Part shown: positions 55,709-63,338 of the stretch, one piece after another
Layout: each line of letters opens with the position of its first letter
Position numbering within the stretch: the stretch's first letter is position 1
Source of the DNA: an uncultured Bacteroidota bacterium
Lineage (GTDB): Bacteria > Bacteroidota > Bacteroidia > Chitinophagales > LD1
DNA: 64,000 nucleotides
Reading direction: 5' to 3'
Assembly: GCA_903919075.1 (NCBI GenBank)
Contig: CAIXGR010000097.1
Location: forward strand, 62,001 to 126,000
Translations under genes and position numbers: made by a program
The notes under the pieces: generated by a model
Told to the model about the DNA's origin: nothing
Seen by the model: only the letters and a program-made list of their open reading frames with translations
The model's database searches: none

Positions 55709-55793
55709 GTTTTGGAAGGGAGCGCTTTTGGCTGCCGGATGATTGCGTATAGCACCGGCAGGATGAATACAACCTATTCCAACTTTTCTTGTT

Positions 55794-55801
55794 TATTTTT
55801 G
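55794..55801 (+). promoter_or_regulatory. Bacteroidota -7 element for the DUF2480 gene
   Basis: TATTTTTG is an exact TAnnTTTG match 15 bases before the ATG at 55817, which supports that start. No clear -33 box at the expected distance. Confidence 0.4.
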
Positions 55802-55816
55802 TCAGATAATTTATTG

Positions 55817-56338
55817 ATGGATACGACCAAACCCATAGTTAACCGAGTAGCTCAAAGCCCACTAATTACGCTTGATTTGGAGACTTTTTTCCCAAAACAG
55901 GAGGAAATTAGTGTAATTGACCTGAAAGACTTCCTTTTTAAGGGCCTGCTTTTGCGTGAAGCTGATTTTCGCGAAGCCGTTAAAAAAATGGATTGGAGCC
56001 AGTTTAAAGATAAATATGTAGTTATTCATTGCTCAACCGATGCCATTATACCCATGTGGGCATATATGGTTTTAAGTTCCGAGCTTTCGAATTATGCCAT
56101 TGATATTGCCAGCAGTAAGCCCGAACATGCCGATGAAATTTTCTTGTATCGCAATATTGCCAAGTTAGATATGGCGGCATTTAAAAATCAACGTATAGTA
56201 ATAAAAGGCTGCGGCGACAGGAAAATTCCCGAAGCAGCATTTGTTCAAATTACCCAGCAATTATCAAAAGTGGCCCGTTCGTTAATGTATGGCGAGCCCT
56301 GTTCTACTGTTCCCGTTTTTAAAAAATCTATAGACTAA
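55817..56338 (+). CDS. DUF2480 family protein
   Basis: A 173-residue protein matching DUF2480, a family of Bacteroidota: IVNRVAQSPLITLDLETF at the start, DLKDFLFKGLLLREADFRE, YVVIHCSTDAIIPMWAYM, VIKGCGDRKIPEAAF. Function is unknown. A -7 element 15 bases before supports the ATG at 55817 over a TTG at 55703. The lytic transglycosylase gene begins 1 base after its stop, so the two are probably co-transcribed. Confidence 0.88.
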   Translation: MDTTKPIVNRVAQSPLITLDLETFFPKQEEISVIDLKDFLFKGLLLREADFREAVKKMDWSQFKDKYVVIHCSTDAIIPMWAYMVLSSELSNYAIDIASSKPEHADEIFLYRNIAKLDMAAFKNQRIVIKGCGDRKIPEAAFVQITQQLSKVARSLMYGEPCSTVPVFKKSID

Positions 56339-56339
56339 T

Positions 56340-57308
56340 TTGAAACCATCACGTAATGCTTTTTTGGTACTGGCTGCTTGTTTTGCCACATTGGTTGTTG
56401 CTTCGGCAACAATTTTTGCAGGGTACAATTATTTTGTTGACCGGCCGGTTAACGTTTTAGAGTCGTGTAAGAACGATTGTCCGAATATCCGGTGGCTGCA
56501 CCCGGTTGATTCTTCTCAATGGGCATACCCGGTAGTTGTTCAGGGCGAGGTGTATTTTGCCGGTGAAAGGGTGCCCTTGGAAGACCCTGATGTTAAAGAG
56601 CGCTTAGAGCATGAATTAACCATTAATTATTACTGGCACTCCAATACCTTGTTGAGTATGAAAATGGCTAACCGCTATTTTGATGAGGTTGAAACTGAAT
56701 TGAAAAAAAACGATGTGCCCACAGATTTTAAATACCTGGCACTTATTGAAAGTGGCTTCAAGTTGGAAAGTTCACCTGCCGGAGCTGTTGGCGCATGGCA
56801 ATTACTAAAGGGCACGGCTAAAGAGCGCGGCCTTGTAGTTAATGATGAGGTAGACGAACGATATAACCTTGAAAAATCTACCGATGCGGCCTGCGCGTAT
56901 ATAAAAAATGCCAAAGATAAACTTGGCAACTGGACATTAGCTGCTGCGTCGTATAATCTAGGCCTCCCATCTATGATGCAGCGGGTTAAAGACCAAAAAA
57001 ACAGTACCTATTACGACATGTACTTTAATCCTGAAACGTCGCGTTACATTTTCAGGATGATTGCCATGAAAATTATTTTCTCGAACCCTAAAGAAGCGGG
57101 CTATATAATTAAGCCCGAAGAGCTTTACCAGCCCTACCAGTATAAGGTAATGCAGGTTGATTCGAGCATTGCCGATATAGCTGATTTTGCTGCTCAATAC
57201 GGCTTAAAATACAAGCACATTAAAATGCTAAACCCTTGGCTGCGCAATGCTTCGCTGGTAAATAAAGAGCACAAAATCTACGAAATAAAGCTCCTCAACT
57301 CAAAATAG
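56340..57308 (+). CDS. Lytic transglycosylase with C-terminal LysM-like part
   Basis: A 322-residue cell-wall enzyme that cleaves the glycan strands of peptidoglycan. Signal anchor at ~7-30, then an SLT domain at ~125-245 with the catalytic Glu137 in ALIESGFKLESSPAGAVGAWQLL and ASYNLG. The end (about 268-322) resembles a LysM repeat. The start is a TTG (56340); no ATG lies between it and the hydrophobic segment, which makes this TTG start likely. It follows DUF2480 directly. Confidence 0.87.
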   Translation: MKPSRNAFLVLAACFATLVVASATIFAGYNYFVDRPVNVLESCKNDCPNIRWLHPVDSSQWAYPVVVQGEVYFAGERVPLEDPDVKERLEHELTINYYWHSNTLLSMKMANRYFDEVETELKKNDVPTDFKYLALIESGFKLESSPAGAVGAWQLLKGTAKERGLVVNDEVDERYNLEKSTDAACAYIKNAKDKLGNWTLAAASYNLGLPSMMQRVKDQKNSTYYDMYFNPETSRYIFRMIAMKIIFSNPKEAGYIIKPEELYQPYQYKVMQVDSSIADIADFAAQYGLKYKHIKMLNPWLRNASLVNKEHKIYEIKLLNSK

Positions 57309-57331
57309 GGTGGCAGGAATTTGCCCCTATG

Positions 57332-57362
57332 TTTTGCATAGTGGCGGAAATATTTATTTTTG
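57332..57362 (+). promoter_or_regulatory. Promoter of tRNA-Phe
   Basis: A TTTTG box at 57332-57336 and TATTTTTG (exact TAnnTTTG) at 57355-57362, 18 bases apart. This fits the Bacteroidota -33/-7 pattern closely. The tRNA begins 14 bases after the -7 box. Confidence 0.65.
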
Positions 57363-57376
57363 CGCTCCTTAACAAT

Positions 57377-57449
57377 GGTGCGGTAGCTCAGTTGGTAGAG
57401 CAATAGACTGAAAATCTATGTGTCGGGGGTTCAATTCCCTCCCACACCA
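57377..57449 (+). tRNA. tRNA-Phe (GAA)
   Basis: A 73-base cloverleaf: acceptor GGTGCGG with CCACACC (one C-A mismatch), D arm GCTC...GAGC, anticodon stem ATAGA/TCTAT with loop CTGAAAA (anticodon GAA at 57410-57412), T arm with TTCAATT loop, discriminator A. The 3' CCA is not encoded. A strong promoter precedes it and an intrinsic terminator follows. Confidence 0.95.
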
Positions 57450-57482
57450 CAAAAGTCAAGTTAGATATCTTCAAATTTCTTC

Positions 57483-57511
57483 AAACCCGCGCCCAGCGCG
57501 GGTTTTGTTTT
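57483..57511 (+). terminator. Intrinsic terminator after tRNA-Phe
   Basis: A perfect 10-bp stem (AAACCCGCGC with GCGCGGGTTT, 3-base loop CCA) followed by TGTTTTT. It lies 34 bases after the tRNA end. Confidence 0.9.
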
Positions 57512-58018
57512 TAGAACCCTTCAGGAAGTTTCAGTTTACAACGTAAGTATTTCACTATTTCCCAATAGCCTCAAAACTCATCTGGATTATCAATATAAAG
57601 CATTGAAAATCATAATTGATTCCATAAATACACTCTATTATTTAGCCCATAGTATCATTTCTCCTCGGGCCTAAAAAGTACTAAAAAATATCTCTTTCAC
57701 TGATGCCGGTCATACGCTTTGGCTTATAACTAGGGTTTCTTCGCTGCCGAATAATATAATCCCGCTCTTGGAAAATGAGCAATCTAAGAATGGGGAAGTG
57801 GGGTGAGGAAGTAAATATGTAAGGATAAACTATTCAGTGTAACGAACCCATTGATTTGTGGTTATTTGAATTGGCCTCTGATTGGATAGGTAGTTATAGA
57901 TATTTCGTTTTGTCATTCATTTTATTTCTACTTCTATAGATTACTATTTAATATTTGAATTTATGATTATTACAATAATATATAAAAGCTGAACACATAA
58001 ACTTAAAACCCAAAAACA
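57512..58018. other. Intergenic region, 507 bases, before the lipid operon
   Basis: AT-rich with no credible gene, integrase remnant or repeat of the tRNA 3' end. The operon promoter should lie here, but no exact TAnnTTTG was found; TAATATTTG near 57949 is one base too long. The last ~100 bases are very AT-rich. Confidence 0.4.
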
Positions 58019-58261
58019 ATGACCAGAGAAGAAATCTTACAAGTTATCGAGAAACATTTAAAAAAATCTGTTTCCGGAATTACCGAAAATATTCAACCCG
58101 AGAAAAAATTTACTGATTACGGTGCAAATAGCCTGGATATTGTAGAAATCGTATCGGGTTCAATGCGTGAAATGAAAATAAAAATACCGCGCACTGAGCT
58201 GTCGGAAATAACCAACATTGCCGGATTGGTAGACAAATTCGAAAGTTTCTCAAAAAACTAA
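58019..58261 (+). CDS. Acyl carrier protein of the lipid operon
   Basis: An 80-residue ACP. Serine 38 in DYGANSLDIVEI is the expected 4'-phosphopantetheine site, and the four-helix pattern of ACPs fits (helix 2 DIVEIVSGSMREM). It carries the growing chain. This is a dedicated copy: it starts an operon with its own phosphopantetheinyl transferase (61222), ketosynthase and chain-releasing enzyme, 4 bases before the enoyl reductase-like gene. Confidence 0.92.
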   Translation: MTREEILQVIEKHLKKSVSGITENIQPEKKFTDYGANSLDIVEIVSGSMREMKIKIPRTELSEITNIAGLVDKFESFSKN

Positions 58262-58265
58262 TTCC

Positions 58266-59090
58266 TTGAACCAGGCATTTTTAGACTTTTCCGGTAAAAC
58301 CGTTTTAATTACCGGCGGTACCAGAGGTATTGGATTGGAAACAGGCCTTTCATTTGCGAAAAGAGGCGCCCTATGTGTTTTAACCTACCGTTGGGGCGAT
58401 CATGATGAAGCAGATATTTATGATTTGTTTGCCCAACACCATGCCGTTAAACCAATTTTAGCGCAAGCCGATGTAGCTAACCCCGACGATACAGCCGCTC
58501 TGCTAGAGAGTTTAAAAGCAAAACAAATCCATAAGATTGATGTGTTTGTAAGCAACGTCTCTTCGGCAATGGTCATTAATTGCTTTGATGACTATACTTT
58601 GAAAGGCTTAAAGCAAAGCATTTCTTATTCCACTTGGCCCATGATTGCTTACACACAGGCTATATTCAAAGCGTTTGGAAGCTATCCAAAATATATTTTA
58701 GGAGTCTCCTCTACCGGGCCCGACGATTATTCAATCGGGTATGATTATGTAGCGGCATCCAAAGCGGTAATGGAAGTGTTTGTAAAATATCTGAATTACC
58801 GCTTGCGCGAATTCGATGTATGTATAAATGCTGTTCGCTCACGGGCAATTAAAACAAAATCGTTGGAAGCAACTTTTGGAAAGGACTTAGAAAGTTTTGC
58901 TAAGCAATTTGTTCCCGACAGCTATTGGATTTTACCGGAAGAACTTGCAGAAACAATGGTAGCCTTATGCTCAGGGTATTGCGACACCGTTACCGGACAA
59001 ATTATTACTGTAGATAAGGGAACAAATTTCTTCGACAATCTTATGGAGATATACACCCGTGAACAAAAACGAAAAAAACAAACAGTTTGA
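58266..59090 (+). CDS. SDR of the FabL-type enoyl-ACP reductase group
   Basis: A 274-residue SDR with the dinucleotide motif LITGGTRGIGLETG (14-27). The active site is Tyr159-x6-Lys166 (IGYDYVAASKAVME), the spacing of FabI/FabL enoyl reductases, not the Tyr-x3-Lys of ketoreductases; the local sequence resembles FabL of Bacillus. It should reduce the trans-2-enoyl-ACP made by the dehydratase (62783). The start is a TTG at 58266, 4 bases after the ACP stop; no ATG fits the family N-terminus. The assignment as enoyl reductase is by spacing and context. Confidence 0.75.
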   Translation: MNQAFLDFSGKTVLITGGTRGIGLETGLSFAKRGALCVLTYRWGDHDEADIYDLFAQHHAVKPILAQADVANPDDTAALLESLKAKQIHKIDVFVSNVSSAMVINCFDDYTLKGLKQSISYSTWPMIAYTQAIFKAFGSYPKYILGVSSTGPDDYSIGYDYVAASKAVMEVFVKYLNYRLREFDVCINAVRSRAIKTKSLEATFGKDLESFAKQFVPDSYWILPEELAETMVALCSGYCDTVTGQIITVDKGTNFFDNLMEIYTREQKRKKQTV

Positions 59091-59093
59091 ACT

Positions 59094-60410
59094 ATGGCAT
59101 TAGATGAAAGCTTAGCAGATCACGTTCATAAAAATTACGCCTCCTATACTTACGATATGTTTATGATGAACATGTCGGCAGATTTAGAGGAGATTGATTT
59201 GTTCGGCGAATGGTTCAATATTTTAAATAACAAAAACGTTTATACTTTCGAAGCAATCCGTTCTGCCGCACAAAAACCTGAAATAGATTTGAAGCGCAGA
59301 AATGGCGAAAACATACACATCATTAATCTCTCCAGCTACAATTATTTAGGTTTTAGCTATCACCCGGAAGTAATAAAGGCGGCGCAGGATGCTGTTGCTA
59401 AGTATGGTTTAGGGGCTTCAAGTTCGCCTGTAATTAGCGGCACCTACCAAATTCACCAGGAGCTGGAGCAGGCCCTAGAAAAGTTTTTTGCGTTGCCCGA
59501 TAGGGGTGTTTCATTATTTACCGCCGGCTATAGTGTGAATCTTGGAGTAATCTCTGCATTTATAAAACCCGGACATCAAATTATTATGGATAGGGCCGCC
59601 CACATGTCAATTGTAGAAGGTGCCAAGCTTTCTGGCGGTGAAGTTTCTTATTTCAACCATAATGATATGGTTCACTTAGAGCAATTGTTGAAAGAAAAAT
59701 GCGATGAGTTTACCCGCGTTTTAATTTGCGTAGAAGGTTTGTATAGTGGCGATGGAGATTTTGGTAATTTAAAGGAAGTTGTTCGCTTGGCAAAAAAATA
59801 TGGCGCATATACTCTGGTAGATGAGGCCCATTCTGCAATGGTAGCCGGTGAAAATGGCAGAGGCGTTAGTGAATTACAAGGTGTTTTAGAAGATGTGGAT
59901 TTATATGTAATGACCTTCAGTAAGGCCTTTGGCGGCGTGGGGGGCGCGGTATATGCTAAAAAAAACATTATCAATTACATTAACTGGTATGCAAAATGTC
60001 GCATGTTTTCATGCGCTCTTGACCCTGCGGTTACCGGTGGTATGGTAAAGGTTGTTGAATTGGCCATGCAGCCGATTGGTTATGAAAGACGCAAACGTGT
60101 AATAGATAATGCAAATTATTTCAGAAGTCTTTTGAAAAACAAAGTGGATTTAGGCGCCAGTGAATCATGGGTGGTAATTGTAAATTTTGGTAGCGAAAGC
60201 AAAACTTTAGCCCTTAATGACTACTTACAGAAAACCGGTGTAGATACCAGTATTATACAGTTTCCGGCCGTTCCTAAAAATGATGCAAGAATCAGAATGT
60301 TTATTACCTCTGAACATACACACCGGCAATTAGAAAGGGCGGCTGATATAATAATTGCTGCGGCCGAAAAATTTGATTTTGAAAAATTAGCTAAACAACA
60401 AAGTTCATGA
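59094..60410 (+). CDS. Alpha-oxoamine synthase, serine palmitoyltransferase-like
   Basis: A 438-residue PLP enzyme that joins an acyl thioester with an amino acid while losing CO2. It has the SPT-type SSYNYLGFSYHPEV (80-93), His170 over the ring (RAAHMSIVEGAKLSGG), DEAHSA (243-248) and the PLP lysine Lys277 in MTFSKAFGGVGG. TFSK(A/S)-x-G-x-x-GG is closer to serine palmitoyltransferase than to AONS or KBL. The ~75-residue N-terminal extension is typical for SPT. In this operon the acyl donor is probably the cluster ACP. The amino acid (Ser, Ala, Gly or other) cannot be told. Confidence 0.82.
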   Translation: MALDESLADHVHKNYASYTYDMFMMNMSADLEEIDLFGEWFNILNNKNVYTFEAIRSAAQKPEIDLKRRNGENIHIINLSSYNYLGFSYHPEVIKAAQDAVAKYGLGASSSPVISGTYQIHQELEQALEKFFALPDRGVSLFTAGYSVNLGVISAFIKPGHQIIMDRAAHMSIVEGAKLSGGEVSYFNHNDMVHLEQLLKEKCDEFTRVLICVEGLYSGDGDFGNLKEVVRLAKKYGAYTLVDEAHSAMVAGENGRGVSELQGVLEDVDLYVMTFSKAFGGVGGAVYAKKNIINYINWYAKCRMFSCALDPAVTGGMVKVVELAMQPIGYERRKRVIDNANYFRSLLKNKVDLGASESWVVIVNFGSESKTLALNDYLQKTGVDTSIIQFPAVPKNDARIRMFITSEHTHRQLERAADIIIAAAEKFDFEKLAKQQSS

Positions 60411-61198
60411 AAAAGGTTGCATTAATAACAGGTGGCTCATCCGGCCTAGGCTTTTCTTTTGCCAAACTACTTGGAAAAGATGGATACGATGTAATAATTG
60501 TAGCGCGCAATCAAAAGCGCATTACCGATGCAGTAGCTGAGTTGACCGCCCTAGGCATTAACGCAAAAGGATTTTCATGCAATATTACAGATGAAGCCGG
60601 CTTAAAAAATATCTATGCCGATGTAAAAAAAGACTACGGAAAGTTAGACTTTTTGATTTTGAATGCCGGAAGGGTTTCCACCATTTTGCTATCCGATTAT
60701 CAAAGCACCTCTCAAATGAGACAGGATTTGGAAGTAGATTTATGGGGTACAATTCTCACGGCACATATCCTTACGCCGCTTTTAGTGAAAAATTCCAAAG
60801 TGCTTTTGGTGTCTTCCGGTTTTGGATTAATCGGCGTAGCAGGATATTCTATTTACTGCGCGGCTAAAGCCGGTATCCTCAATTTTGGCGAATCGCTAAG
60901 ACGAGAACTACTACACAAAAATATTAATGTATATGCTACAACTCCGAGCGACATGGACACTCCTCAGTTTCGCGAGGAAGTGAAAAACGCGCCAACATGG
61001 ATGAAAAAAGAATCGCCTAGAAAATTAATGAAAACTGAAGATGCCGCTGCAAAAATTTTAAAAAAAACAAAAGGCAAAAGAACCTATTTAATCATTCCGG
61101 CATCGGACGTAAATTTGCTGTCGAATTTGACCAAAATATTGCCGCGAAAATTTCGTGATTACTTACTGGACGACATGTTTCCAAGGCCGCTTGCTTAA
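60407..61198 (+). CDS. SDR related to 3-ketosphinganine reductase
   Basis: A 263-residue SDR with LITGGSSGLGFSFA (7-20), NAG (86-88), Ser136/137 and Tyr150-x3-Lys154 (IYCAAKAG). The segment TPSDMDTPQFREEVKNAP (179-196) closely follows the PxDxDTPxFxxExK pattern of eukaryotic-type 3-ketodihydrosphingosine reductase. It should reduce the 3-keto product of the adjacent SPT-like enzyme to an amino alcohol; alternatively it is the beta-ketoacyl-ACP reductase of the cycle, or both. It overlaps the AOS gene by 4 bases. Confidence 0.78.
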   Translation: MKKVALITGGSSGLGFSFAKLLGKDGYDVIIVARNQKRITDAVAELTALGINAKGFSCNITDEAGLKNIYADVKKDYGKLDFLILNAGRVSTILLSDYQSTSQMRQDLEVDLWGTILTAHILTPLLVKNSKVLLVSSGFGLIGVAGYSIYCAAKAGILNFGESLRRELLHKNINVYATTPSDMDTPQFREEVKNAPTWMKKESPRKLMKTEDAAAKILKKTKGKRTYLIIPASDVNLLSNLTKILPRKFRDYLLDDMFPRPLA

Positions 61199-61221
61199 TA
61201 ATACTGAATCAATATTAAAAA

Positions 61222-61917
61222 ATGCTAACGAATTGCACGCCCACACTTTATAAAAATGAATTGCATGTATGGCGATACAGTGTTAGGCATGAAGATTATT
61301 TAACTGAATTACATGCCCCTGTTTTATCGGAAGAAGAAAGAGTTAGGTGCTCCGAATTTTTATATGACCCGGATAAGCGTAAATATATTTGCAATCACGT
61401 GTTTCGGCGTTCAGTTTTAGCCCGATACTTAGGTATTCCACCCGTCCATGTTCAATATAGCTACACAAATTTTGGCAAACCTTTTTTCAATAAAAGCGAG
61501 ATTCAATTTAGTCATAGCTATAGGAATGATATTGGTTTACTAGCGGTGTATAAAGGCGGTGAAGTTGGCATTGATATTGAGCGAGACAAAGAGATGGATG
61601 ACGTGGTTACATTCTCCAACTTTTCATTTTCAGAAGCCGAAAAGGCAATGATTTTTGCAAATGGAAAATTTGACAAAAGCACTTTTTTTACATTTTGGAC
61701 TTTTAAGGAATCATTTATAAAAGCTATTGGCACTGGTTTAAATGCCGATATCCGCAAATTCGATTTGGCTGATTTTATGCACCAGGAAATAAAAGAATTG
61801 CCGTTCGGCGGAAATACAAATTGGATTATCAAAAAATTATCTGCCCCAGAGGGCTATAAAGCCGCTTATGCAGTTAAGGGCATTGTTGAGAGATTGATAG
61901 AATTTAATTACAACTAA
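61222..61917 (+). CDS. 4'-phosphopantetheinyl transferase (Sfp type)
   Basis: A 231-residue enzyme that activates ACP by adding the phosphopantetheine arm from CoA. The Sfp marks are GIDIE (116-120, magnesium-binding) and WTFKESFIKAIG (159-170), with a His in FSHSYRND for the N-terminal motif. Its place inside the operon means the line can load its own ACP. Starts 23 bases after the SDR gene. Confidence 0.9.
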   Translation: MLTNCTPTLYKNELHVWRYSVRHEDYLTELHAPVLSEEERVRCSEFLYDPDKRKYICNHVFRRSVLARYLGIPPVHVQYSYTNFGKPFFNKSEIQFSHSYRNDIGLLAVYKGGEVGIDIERDKEMDDVVTFSNFSFSEAEKAMIFANGKFDKSTFFTFWTFKESFIKAIGTGLNADIRKFDLADFMHQEIKELPFGGNTNWIIKKLSAPEGYKAAYAVKGIVERLIEFNYN

Positions 61918-61932
61918 AAAAGACTTTTTAAA

Positions 61933-62796
61933 ATGAGCTTGCAAGTAATTATGTTTCCAGGCCAAGGATCGCAATTTGAAGGTATGGGTGCAACTTTGTT
62001 TGAATCCTATCCCGAAATTGTATCAAGGACTAATTCCATTTTGGGATTCGACATCGAAAAGATTTGCTTGCAAAATCCAAATGGCGATTTAAATAAGACC
62101 ATTTACACGCAGCCAGCTTTATACCTGGTGAGTTACCTTTCATACCTCGAATACTTAAAAAACAATCCGGTGCCTAACTGCGTTTTGGGCCATAGCTTAG
62201 GCGAGTTTACTGCTCTTTGCGCTGCTGGTGTTTTTGATTTCGAAACCGGCTTGCAGATTGTAAAAAAACGTGCTGAGTTTATGTTTACCATCAACGGAAC
62301 CGGCATGGCTGCAGTAATAGGCGCCAATTACCGGGAGGTAAACGATTACCTAACCGAAAATTTTCCAACAATAGATATTGCAAATATTAATACATCAACT
62401 CAAATAGTAATCTCCGGCCCTTTAGATGATTTATTGCAAGCTGTAGCTTTTTTTGAAGAAGAATACTTGACTTGCGTTCCGCTAAAAGTAAGTGGGGGCT
62501 TTCACTCACGCTATATGTCGCCATTGAAGGAGAGCTTTACTAAAGTAATTTTTGAACAAACACTACGACCTCCAAAAATTCCAGTGGTAGCCAATTTTAC
62601 CGCCCGATTTTACCCTGGTGATAAACCAGGAATTCGAGGAAACATGATTAATCAACTAGACGGCCCCATTCGTTGGCAGCAAAGCATACAACTGTTGCAT
62701 GATGAGGGGGAATGCAATTTTATAGAAGTTGGTCCGGGTAATATCTTGTCGAATATGATTAAAAAAATGCAACCATTAAGCAGTGAACGAAATTGA
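61933..62796 (+). CDS. ACP S-malonyltransferase
   Basis: A 287-residue FabD-type enzyme that loads malonyl groups on ACP. Marks: MFPGQGSQFEGMG (7-19), GHSLGE (86-91, nucleophile Ser88), Arg113 in KKRAEFM (malonate binding) and His191 in GGFHSRYM. Length is normal for stand-alone acyltransferases. Arg113 means malonyl-CoA rather than acetyl- or methylmalonyl-CoA is the best guess. It is 15 bases after the PPTase gene and overlaps the dehydratase gene. Confidence 0.9.
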   Translation: MSLQVIMFPGQGSQFEGMGATLFESYPEIVSRTNSILGFDIEKICLQNPNGDLNKTIYTQPALYLVSYLSYLEYLKNNPVPNCVLGHSLGEFTALCAAGVFDFETGLQIVKKRAEFMFTINGTGMAAVIGANYREVNDYLTENFPTIDIANINTSTQIVISGPLDDLLQAVAFFEEEYLTCVPLKVSGGFHSRYMSPLKESFTKVIFEQTLRPPKIPVVANFTARFYPGDKPGIRGNMINQLDGPIRWQQSIQLLHDEGECNFIEVGPGNILSNMIKKMQPLSSERN

Positions 62797-63316
62797 AAAG
62801 GAAGAGTTAATTCATAAACTGAAACGCACGGTGGTTCAAATGCCTGCAGCAGGCACTGTGCCGGTGAATTATTCCAAAAAAGATATTGATAAAATAATTC
62901 CTCATCGTGCGCCCTTTGCATTGATAAACAAAATACATGCGGTGAATTTGAAAGATGGCCTGATAGAGGTAAGCAGTTTTGTAAACCCTGACGACATAGT
63001 TTTTAAAGGTCATTTTCCGGGCATGCCGGTGTACCCGGGAGTAATGCAGATTGAAAGTATGGGACAAGCGGGGTTATGCATGGCTTACTTTTTAAAAAAC
63101 AATACAACCGTAATTGCCCCCGACAGCACACCCGTAAAGGGTTTATTTACCCGGGTTCATAATGCAGGGTTTAATAAAAGTGTATTGCCCGGAAACAATA
63201 TGATTATTCGGGTTAAATCAATTGAAGATGATGATTTCATGGGACTGATGAGTGCGCAGGTGTTGGTGAATGATGAGATTTGTTCGCACTCAATTTTAGA
63301 AGTATATTATTCATAG
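62783..63316 (+). CDS. FabZ-like 3-hydroxyacyl-ACP dehydratase
   Basis: A 177-residue hotdog-fold protein. The FabZ core is IIPHRAPFALINKI, then KGHFPGMPVYPGVMQIESMGQ with His77 and Glu91 as the active-site pair. The first ~28 residues are an extension. It begins with GTG at 62783, 14 bases inside the acyltransferase gene. It should dehydrate hydroxyacyl-ACP before the enoyl reductase acts. Stand-alone FabZ is usually ~140 residues; the longer ends are a modest oddity. Confidence 0.87.
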   Translation: MNEIEKEELIHKLKRTVVQMPAAGTVPVNYSKKDIDKIIPHRAPFALINKIHAVNLKDGLIEVSSFVNPDDIVFKGHFPGMPVYPGVMQIESMGQAGLCMAYFLKNNTTVIAPDSTPVKGLFTRVHNAGFNKSVLPGNNMIIRVKSIEDDDFMGLMSAQVLVNDEICSHSILEVYYS

Positions 63317-63338
63317 CAACACATTTAAAATAAATATT

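Larger units (their letters stand above)
55286..55816. other. Intergenic region, 531 bases, with hairpin repeats and TTGACA boxes
   Basis: Contains two GC-rich hairpin repeats (55309-55322 and 55432-55444) and four TTGACA-type boxes near 55566-55708. No coding frame is credible: an open frame starting at a TTG at 55703 adds 38 residues to the DUF2480 gene but with no family match. Confidence 0.5.

Noticed and set aside
55703-55816. N-terminal extension of the DUF2480 protein from a TTG
   Set aside because: The 38 extra residues have no family counterpart, and a -7 element at 55794-55801 lies inside them.
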